DNA of 64,000 nt, from contig NZ_PGEX01000001.1 of NCBI RefSeq assembly GCF_002797675.1, positions 2,976,001 through 3,040,000 of the forward strand, given 5' to 3'. Positions 58,425 to 64,000 of the stretch are shown here, one piece after another. Within the stretch, counting starts at the first letter, position 1. The number at the start of each line of letters is the position of its first letter. Below the pieces are notes generated by a model, which worked only from the letters and a program-made list of their open reading frames with translations, had not been told where the DNA came from and searched no databases. The DNA comes from Hallerella succinigenes (lineage in GTDB: Bacteria; Fibrobacterota; Fibrobacteria; Fibrobacterales; Fibrobacteraceae). The position numbers and the translations under genes were made by a program.

Positions 58425-58432
58425 CAAAGATA
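58425..58432 (-). promoter_or_regulatory. TATCTTTG box 4 bp before the barrel gene
   Basis: Exact TAnnTTTG match on the minus strand, followed by ACGC and ATG, as at the glycosyltransferase gene. Confidence 0.45.
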
Positions 58433-58474
58433 GAAATTTTAACCTGCACACTACAAACAAGTTTCGTTCTTTGA

Positions 58475-58522
58475 AAAAACAAAGAAAGCACAGGCAAACG
58501 CTTGTGCTTTCTTTGTTGAACT
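58475..58522 (-). terminator. Terminator after the GH94 gene
   Basis: A long stem AACAAAGAAAGCACA with TGTGCTTTCTTTGTT around a short loop, followed on the minus strand by T. Confidence 0.85.
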
Positions 58523-58531
58523 TCGTACAAA

Positions 58532-61033
58532 TTAGCCGAGGATGACTTCGACCTTATGAGTACCCTTAGTGAAAATCGGAGCGACGTTGGAATCGATTTC
58601 CTGACCGTCGACGATCATCTGAGCCACGCCCTTAGAAACGTGCTTCGGGTTCTTCACGGAGATTTCGTACGTTGCACCGCGGAACTTACGGACAGCGTCA
58701 AAGCCATTCCACTTCGTCGGAATGCACGGATCCACAACGAGACCGTTGTAGCTTGCACGGATACCGAGAATGTACTGCGTTGCAGCCTGGTAAGTCCAGG
58801 TAGAGGTTCCGGAGAGCCATGCATTACGGCCCATACCGAACTGCTTGTGTTCGTCACCGAGAATGTTCTGCGGATAGCAGTACGGTTCGGATTCGAAGAC
58901 ATCGAGGATATCGTTCTTCGCAGCCGGGTTGATCTGGCAGTAGTAATTGTAAGCGTTATCGCCACGACCGAGAATCGTTTCGGCAATCATCACCCACGGG
59001 TTCGTGTGGAGGAAGATACCGCCGTTTTCCTTAGCTCCTGGAGGATAGGTAGAGATACCGCCGACAGACGGTTCGAAACCACGGTAGCCCGGAGTGGAGC
59101 TCTTCACACCGTACTTGGTATTGAGAAGCTTGTTCAGGCTGTCCATGCCCTGTTCAGCATGTGCGCCAGTCGCAATGCCACTGATCACCGGCCAAGACTG
59201 ACCGTTGCAGTAGATCTTGCCGTACTTGGCCTTGTTCGTACCGTAAGCGTTGCCGTCCTTGTCGAACCAGCGGACCCACCACTTGCCGTCCCAAGCGCTT
59301 TCGTTGAAAGCCTTCTTCACATCTTCGTACCAGCCCTTGTACATTTCAACAGCCTTGGTATCGCCGAGATGTTCTTCGATGTCCATCATTTCAAGCAAAG
59401 CCTTCGCATAGAGGGCCGTGTTGAAGGTAGATTCTGCACCGAGCGGGAGGTTCATGCAGTCGTTCCAGTCCGCGAATCCAAGGAGCGGAAGGTTGTGCTT
59501 ACCCAAGTGTTCTCGGGTGAACTTGAGAGCGCGCTTCAAGTGTTCAAGGATTGTGCCCTTTTCACGTTCTGCACGCTTCTTGCCCTTTTCGTAGAACGGA
59601 ATTTCTTCGTCGAGAAGTTCCATCTTACCGGTTTCCTTGAGGTAGCTAGCCACCGTAAGAACGATCCAAAGATGGTCATCGCCGTACCAGTCTGCATAAA
59701 GGTGATTGCCCTGTGCGTCGACGGCATTTGCCTTTTCGCGAGAGTCGCCTTCATTTGCTTCGCTACCGGTGTCTTCTTCGAGAGCGAGCGGGGCGTACTG
59801 ATGCATAGCGTTACCTTCCGGACGCTGCACGGAAATCAAATTCTTGGTGAGGACAAGAGCTTCTTCCGGCATGTGGCTCATCACGCCCATCAAGTCCTGC
59901 GTGGAGTCACGGTAGCCGATACCGCGGCTTGTACCATAACCGAGCTGATAGAGCGACAGGTAGCGGCTCCAGTTCTTGGTGGTGTGGCACTGACGCGGGT
60001 TGTGCACGTTGACCATCGTGTTGAAGGAAGCGTCCGGAGTCTTGACCTGGATGGTTTCGAGATACTTGTCCCAGAATGCGGCGAGTTCGGCGAAAGCCTT
60101 GTCGACGTTCTTCAAATCGCGATACTTCTTGATAGCCTTGTTAGCCACCTTGAGGCTCTGTTCCTGACCGAGCTGGGTGCAGGTGCGGAAGGTCTTCTTC
60201 GCACCGATCTTGCCGGCGTGGATCATGAGAGCGGCGATATTGTCGCCACGGTCGCATTCGCTATTGGAGAGTTCCTTGTTATCCAAGGAAAGCGGGTGCT
60301 GCCAAGAACCCATTTCGTTGCAACCGAGGAAAACGCGACGGTCTCCATCGAAGCTAGAAATCTTGCAGTCTGCCGTCACATAGTTCACGGCGTAGTCGCG
60401 CTTCATGTAAGCGTACTGTTCGAGAACGAGGTGACCATCCTTTTCCGGATGAGCCTTGAGGGTCATGGTCTGCGGAACCCAGTCAGCATTCGTGAGCTGC
60501 TTTTCAGCTTCAAAGTGGCTGAATTCATAAACCGGGATCACGTCCACTTCCTTAGCGCCGCCCGCGATATTTGTAATCTGGATATCCTGGAGGAGAGTAT
60601 TGGACTTGGTCGGAACGAAAATCGTCACCTGGACGCGGAGACCAAATGCTTCAGCGATCCAACGACTATAAGAAAGACCGATGTGGCATTCCCACTTGTC
60701 GAGCTTCTGGAGAGTCGGAACGTAGAACGGGGAGAAGAACTTGTAGCTCTTGCCGTCCTTGACGCGGATATAAACAGTGCTTGCCTTGAAGTCGGCATTC
60801 GGCATCTGGGCAATGTACTTCGTGATACGATTCAAAGCCGGGTCACCCTTACAGACGAGGGTTCCGCCAGTCGTATCGACGATACCGCCGAAATCAAGCG
60901 TACCAACGTAGTTGCACCACTTAATCGGGGTTGCCGGGGTGGTGAGCACGTATTCTTTATTAGCGTCATCGAAATAGCCGTACTTTTTGGAGGCTTTTGC
61001 CTTCACAGCCGGCTTCTTTTTCGTTGCTGTCAT
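58532..61033 (-). CDS. GH94 glycoside phosphorylase (cellobiose/chitobiose phosphorylase-like)
   Basis: 833 residues, normal for GH94. The N-terminal sandwich domain starts KYGYFDDANKEYVLTTPATP, as in cellobiose and diacetylchitobiose phosphorylases. In the (alpha/alpha)6 barrel GIGYRDSTQDLMGV is followed by the catalytic Asp in GFADWNDCMNLPLG (about residue 505). GISTYPPGAKENGGIFLH and the C-terminal CIPTKWNGFDAVRKFRGATY complete the signature. It cleaves a beta-linked disaccharide with phosphate in the cytoplasm. Cellobiose is the likely substrate in a cellulose degrader, but specificity was not resolved. CGGAGATAAA precedes the ATG. The PadR gene lies 30 bp upstream. Confidence 0.93.
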   Translation of the reverse strand: MTATKKKPAVKAKASKKYGYFDDANKEYVLTTPATPIKWCNYVGTLDFGGIVDTTGGTLVCKGDPALNRITKYIAQMPNADFKASTVYIRVKDGKSYKFFSPFYVPTLQKLDKWECHIGLSYSRWIAEAFGLRVQVTIFVPTKSNTLLQDIQITNIAGGAKEVDVIPVYEFSHFEAEKQLTNADWVPQTMTLKAHPEKDGHLVLEQYAYMKRDYAVNYVTADCKISSFDGDRRVFLGCNEMGSWQHPLSLDNKELSNSECDRGDNIAALMIHAGKIGAKKTFRTCTQLGQEQSLKVANKAIKKYRDLKNVDKAFAELAAFWDKYLETIQVKTPDASFNTMVNVHNPRQCHTTKNWSRYLSLYQLGYGTSRGIGYRDSTQDLMGVMSHMPEEALVLTKNLISVQRPEGNAMHQYAPLALEEDTGSEANEGDSREKANAVDAQGNHLYADWYGDDHLWIVLTVASYLKETGKMELLDEEIPFYEKGKKRAEREKGTILEHLKRALKFTREHLGKHNLPLLGFADWNDCMNLPLGAESTFNTALYAKALLEMMDIEEHLGDTKAVEMYKGWYEDVKKAFNESAWDGKWWVRWFDKDGNAYGTNKAKYGKIYCNGQSWPVISGIATGAHAEQGMDSLNKLLNTKYGVKSSTPGYRGFEPSVGGISTYPPGAKENGGIFLHTNPWVMIAETILGRGDNAYNYYCQINPAAKNDILDVFESEPYCYPQNILGDEHKQFGMGRNAWLSGTSTWTYQAATQYILGIRASYNGLVVDPCIPTKWNGFDAVRKFRGATYEISVKNPKHVSKGVAQMIVDGQEIDSNVAPIFTKGTHKVEVILG

Positions 61034-61063
61034 TTTATCTCCGTGGATGGTGAATGAAATAAA

Positions 61064-61657
61064 TCAGTTGTTCTTGTTGAAATCACGAGAACCGAAATTG
61101 ATGTAGAAGTATCCGCCGAGCTTCTTGCTCTTTTGCGGGTCGCGCAGAATCGAGATTGCAGCACGGGTGTACTTGAGTTCTACCATGATGTGGTCGCGGC
61201 TCATGCAGTTGAGGAACGGTCCTTCCGGGTAAAGGGTCGGACGCGGTTCTTCGTCTATCATCTTCTGCAGACGAGAGATTTCTTCCAAAAGCTTCTTTTC
61301 GTGAACTTCGAGAACGCGGATCGTGTCAATCGGATCGACCGCGTAAAGGAACGCGTAACCCAGCGTACGCGGATCATCGTTGAATCCGGTCAGGTGACGC
61401 AAAACTTCTTTCTTTAAGAGTTCCGAGCCTTTGTCAAGAATACGGTAGACGGTGCGTTCCGGACGGTTGCCGTCACGTTCCGCATGGCCTTCGATCGAGC
61501 CGTTCTTTTCAAGACGCGTCAAACGATTGTAAATCGTGGACGTACTGATTTTAGCCCAGCGATCGAGTTCGCGGTTCTTGATTTCCGTCATAATATCGTA
61601 GCCACTGCGTTCCTGTTCTTTAATCAGGCCGAGCAAGACAAGGTCGTAACGATTCAT
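61064..61657 (-). CDS. PadR-family transcription regulator
   Basis: 197 residues from the ATG at 61657 (GGAG 10 bp upstream). Winged-helix PadR domain at 1-85: DLVLLGLIKEQERSGYDIMT and STSTIYNRLTRLEKNGSIEG. The C-terminal part (about 100-175) has the helical dimerisation region of PadR-s2 proteins. It is in the same direction as, and 30 bp before, the GH94 gene, so it may control this operon. A short inverted repeat ATTC-N7-GAAT lies upstream at 61671-61685. Confidence 0.9.
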   Translation of the reverse strand: MNRYDLVLLGLIKEQERSGYDIMTEIKNRELDRWAKISTSTIYNRLTRLEKNGSIEGHAERDGNRPERTVYRILDKGSELLKKEVLRHLTGFNDDPRTLGYAFLYAVDPIDTIRVLEVHEKKLLEEISRLQKMIDEEPRPTLYPEGPFLNCMSRDHIMVELKYTRAAISILRDPQKSKKLGGYFYINFGSRDFNKNN

Positions 61658-61736
61658 TTTTATTTCTCCATATTCCAATTTAGAATAATAATGGATGAAA
61701 GTACAAATCTTTTTTTTAAAACTTTCAGATAAAGGC

Positions 61737-62558
61737 TTAAACTTTCATCGAGCGGTGAGCAGCACGCATCTTGCTCATCGGGGCAAAGCTCATCACCGGG
61801 AATTCCACAAGCAAGAACAAGGCAAGGGAAATCACCGGGAAAGCAATCGCCATCCAGATCGGAATGCAGGAATGGTAAAAATAGCCATTCAACCCGCCAA
61901 GAAGAACCGTCGAAATCACCGACGGCAAAAAGGCTTTGCAAAAGCTCGAAACGAGAGAACCGGAAACAGGCGTTCCCTTCTTGAGTTCCGCACCCGTATC
62001 TAAAGACACAGCAAGCATATCCGCCAAAGCGAATACAACAAAAGAAACGCCCACAAAGAACGGAATCGCAACCACAGCGGAAATCGAAATCCAGAAGAAG
62101 CTCGCAAGCAAAACGGGCAAAAGCGCCTTAAAGCTTGCCACACGCACCACAAAGAAAAGGATCATGCTCAGCAACAAAAAGCCGAGGAAAACATAGGCCA
62201 CCGTTTCTTCCACTTCGTTCAGCGCAAGGGCGAGGGCAGAAATAAAGAGCGTCGAAAAAAGGAATGAAAGCGCATTGCGGATTTTGCCGAGCCAAAGGCG
62301 CATCACAAAAAGAACCACAAAAAGCGCACCGACCGCGATCAAGAACGGATAATCCGCTTCGGCCACGCCCTTGTCTGTCCAAGAAGCGATCGTCTGAGCC
62401 AAAGACTCCCCTGCTCCGAGGATATAGGCGAAAGTAGAACTAAAATCCCTTGCAAAGATTACATACAAAACGGCAAAGATCACTAAAAAAATCAGTCGAA
62501 AGCGGAGAAGGCTTTCGCCCAAGATTTGAACCGGCGATGCTTTTTTTCTTAAATCCAT
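61737..62558 (-). CDS. Polytopic inner-membrane protein, unknown function
   Basis: 273 residues with about eight transmembrane helices (FRLIFLVIFAVLYVIFA, YPFLIAVGALFVVLFVMRLW, TVAYVFLGFLLLSMILFFVV and others) and charged ends. The N-terminus (MDLRKKASPVQILGESLLRF) is cytoplasmic. The start lies 5 bp after the porU stop, so the two are co-transcribed, but it shows no similarity to a known T9SS component that I can name. Confidence 0.8.
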   Translation of the reverse strand: MDLRKKASPVQILGESLLRFRLIFLVIFAVLYVIFARDFSSTFAYILGAGESLAQTIASWTDKGVAEADYPFLIAVGALFVVLFVMRLWLGKIRNALSFLFSTLFISALALALNEVEETVAYVFLGFLLLSMILFFVVRVASFKALLPVLLASFFWISISAVVAIPFFVGVSFVVFALADMLAVSLDTGAELKKGTPVSGSLVSSFCKAFLPSVISTVLLGGLNGYFYHSCIPIWMAIAFPVISLALFLLVEFPVMSFAPMSKMRAAHRSMKV

Positions 62559-62563
62559 GCGTA

Positions 62564-64000
62564 TTACCTCGAAATGACAAGCTTCTGTTTTTTGCGGAAC
62601 ATCTTTGCCGCAGCCCCGTCTGTAGCAGGGACCTTGGATACGACGATATAATGGTAAAGACCGTTGGCAAGCTTACGTCCGTAGAAGTCTCGACCGTCCC
62701 AAGTGGTAACGCCCGAAACCGCGTGGGCAATGCGCTGAACCAAACGACCGTTCTGATTGTAAATGAAAATCGTGACATCGGCGGAACGCCCCACGGCGAG
62801 ATCCTTGAAGTAGAAGGTCGTTCCCTTCTTTTTCATCGGGTTCGGAGCCGTAAAGACGTTAGCAAGGCCTTCCGAAAGTCCATCGGTAATATTCAGTCTC
62901 AAATAACGAGAGCTTTCATTGCCGACGATGTCCATCGCAGAAACACGGAACGTGTAAAGTCCCGGCGGATACTTGCTTTCGGCAAAGGTCATGCGGGCCA
63001 CAGCCTTTTTGCTCGACTGTTCCGAATACGGCCACGGATGAAACGGCGATGTCGAAACGGTTTCGCCGATGACTTCAAACAAAATGCCCTCGTCCGCTTC
63101 TTCACGGAAGTCAATCGCGGTCGAATCTTCGATCGTCACCTGCAAACAGGCCGGAGAAGCGATCGTCACCATTTCGCCTTCAGCAAAAGAAGTTCCCGAA
63201 GCCGGAGAGAGACAGCTCTGAATGGAAATCGAAGGAGCGGTCGTATCATTTGCAATAATAGAATCTGCATAAGCGGAAGTTCCCGAAATCACAATATCCG
63301 AAACCAGAGCGTGTCCAATGCTCGATGTAGAATTCGAATTTGCCCAAATGCGAATTTCCGCCGCCGTATCGCCAAAAGAAATCTTGCGTGGAGTGATAAA
63401 GTTGAGTGAAAATTTTCCATCCTTGACTTCGGCATCTTCGCTAAAAATCATGGAACCGTCGTAAAGTACAGAAACCGAATCACGATCCGAAGGCGACTGA
63501 CTCAACATCTTTTCGTAGCTCTGCTCCAAAATGGAAAAGTGGATTTTTCCATCCGAAATTCCGGAAACGGTTCCAGAAAGAGTCATGCTGTCCAAAGCGC
63601 GAATCGTATCCACCTGCTGATCGAGTTTGATCTTCAGTTGAGCATTCGGCATCGGCACGACCGGTTCGCCAAAAAGGGCGTAACGGGCATTATTGTAACG
63701 CTGGCTTTCCGGCTTTATGGAAGTCTGGATAGTCAAACCCTTGGCAAGCGCATAGGCCCTGCCTAAAGTTCCACCCGTCGGGAAAAAGGCATTTGTCATG
63801 ACAGACTTGGCAAAGACACGGTTATAGCTACCGTAAGTTTCACGGGTCGCGCCAATCGATGCGATTGCTCCGCGTTTGGAAGCCTGGATAAAGGTTTCGG
63901 AAAGCGAGGTTTCATTACCCATGTCAAAGCGACCAACCGTACAGGAGAAAGATCCGAGAATCGTATAACGGGATTCATTAGCCAGGCTTGAAATATACGA
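62564..64000 (-). CDS. porU: PorU-like C25 (gingipain-fold) protease, N-terminus outside the window
   Basis: The frame is open to the right edge; about 479 residues are visible. GSFSCTVGRFDMGNETSLSE holds the catalytic cysteine region of C25 proteases, followed by SKRGAIASIGATRETYGSYN, the gingipain fold end, and NARYALFGEPVVPMPNAQL. Ig-like domains fill 110-390, and the end carries a FlgD-type domain (IFIYNQNGRLVQRIAHAV, WDGRDFYGRKLANGLYHY). PorU is the T9SS signal peptidase that removes C-terminal sorting domains at the cell surface. Its presence supports the reading of the T9SS-like tails at 8552 and in the array. The ATG at 63922 is internal. Confidence 0.85.
   Translation of the reverse strand, partial: SYISSLANESRYTILGSFSCTVGRFDMGNETSLSETFIQASKRGAIASIGATRETYGSYNRVFAKSVMTNAFFPTGGTLGRAYALAKGLTIQTSIKPESQRYNNARYALFGEPVVPMPNAQLKIKLDQQVDTIRALDSMTLSGTVSGISDGKIHFSILEQSYEKMLSQSPSDRDSVSVLYDGSMIFSEDAEVKDGKFSLNFITPRKISFGDTAAEIRIWANSNSTSSIGHALVSDIVISGTSAYADSIIANDTTAPSISIQSCLSPASGTSFAEGEMVTIASPACLQVTIEDSTAIDFREEADEGILFEVIGETVSTSPFHPWPYSEQSSKKAVARMTFAESKYPPGLYTFRVSAMDIVGNESSRYLRLNITDGLSEGLANVFTAPNPMKKKGTTFYFKDLAVGRSADVTIFIYNQNGRLVQRIAHAVSGVTTWDGRDFYGRKLANGLYHYIVVSKVPATDGAAAKMFRKKQKLVISR

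Noticed and set aside
58556-61057. 833-codon plus-strand ORF across the GH94 gene
   Set aside because: It is the exact antisense of a clear GH94 enzyme; the open frame comes from biased codon use. The translation has no domain and no ribosome-binding site.

Overview
The window looks like a chromosome segment of a Fibrobacterota bacterium (Fibrobacter or a close relative). The basis is inference from gene content: two tandem lipoproteins of the Fibrobacter-specific paralogous family TIGR02171, serine-run linkers between surface domains, Por/type IX-style C-terminal domains together with a gingipain-fold PorU-like protease, and a GH94 glycoside phosphorylase. No tRNA, rRNA or CRISPR array was recognised.

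Layout. 1-6349: the 3' end of a giant cadherin-like tandem-repeat surface protein and a small lipoprotein. 6382-8500: an intact IS150-type IS3 element with target duplication, inserted at the edge of an IS200-type element. 8552-14478: a minus-strand operon of an FRG-domain protein, a 95-residue protein and a 1551-residue GLUG/InlB-repeat adhesin. 14666-15577: an MqsR-MqsA toxin-antitoxin pair preceded by a 31-codon ORF. 15636-18383: valS. 18502-19407: a VapBC-like pair and three near-identical terminators. 19425-26060: a minus-strand tandem array of six secreted cysteine-rich proteins, spaced about 1 kb apart, with conserved spacer ORFs and a decayed seventh unit. 26113-27810: transposase wrecks around a third PIN-type toxin-antitoxin pair. 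27921-31889: a glycosyltransferase and a YbhN-like flippase diverging across only 26 bp, then an SDR epimerase and an AmgK-like sugar kinase. 32022-35199: a trp attenuator with a WWW leader peptide followed by trpE and a trpG-trpD fusion. 35307-39364: thioredoxin, an outer-membrane barrel, a glutaminyl cyclase and a TolB-like propeller. 39417-49158: a five-gene envelope operon with three SGNH-fold proteins. 49205-53316: agmatine to putrescine genes, RNase HI, an unknown gene and a PHP phosphoesterase. 53328-58420: PCMD lipoproteins with a barrel protein. 58532-64000: GH94 phosphorylase, PadR regulator, a membrane protein and the C-terminal part of PorU.

Themes. Most accessory genes are exported: adhesin repeats, T9SS-like tails, lipoproteins and barrels. 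The PorU-like protease is the expected partner of the T9SS-like tails. The strongest candidates for something undescribed are the six-unit mosaic gene array, the five genes whose TAnnTTTG-like boxes end 4-5 bp before the ATG (suggesting leaderless transcripts), the trp attenuator, and the hybrid membrane protein carrying a fragment of a TIGR02171 paralog.
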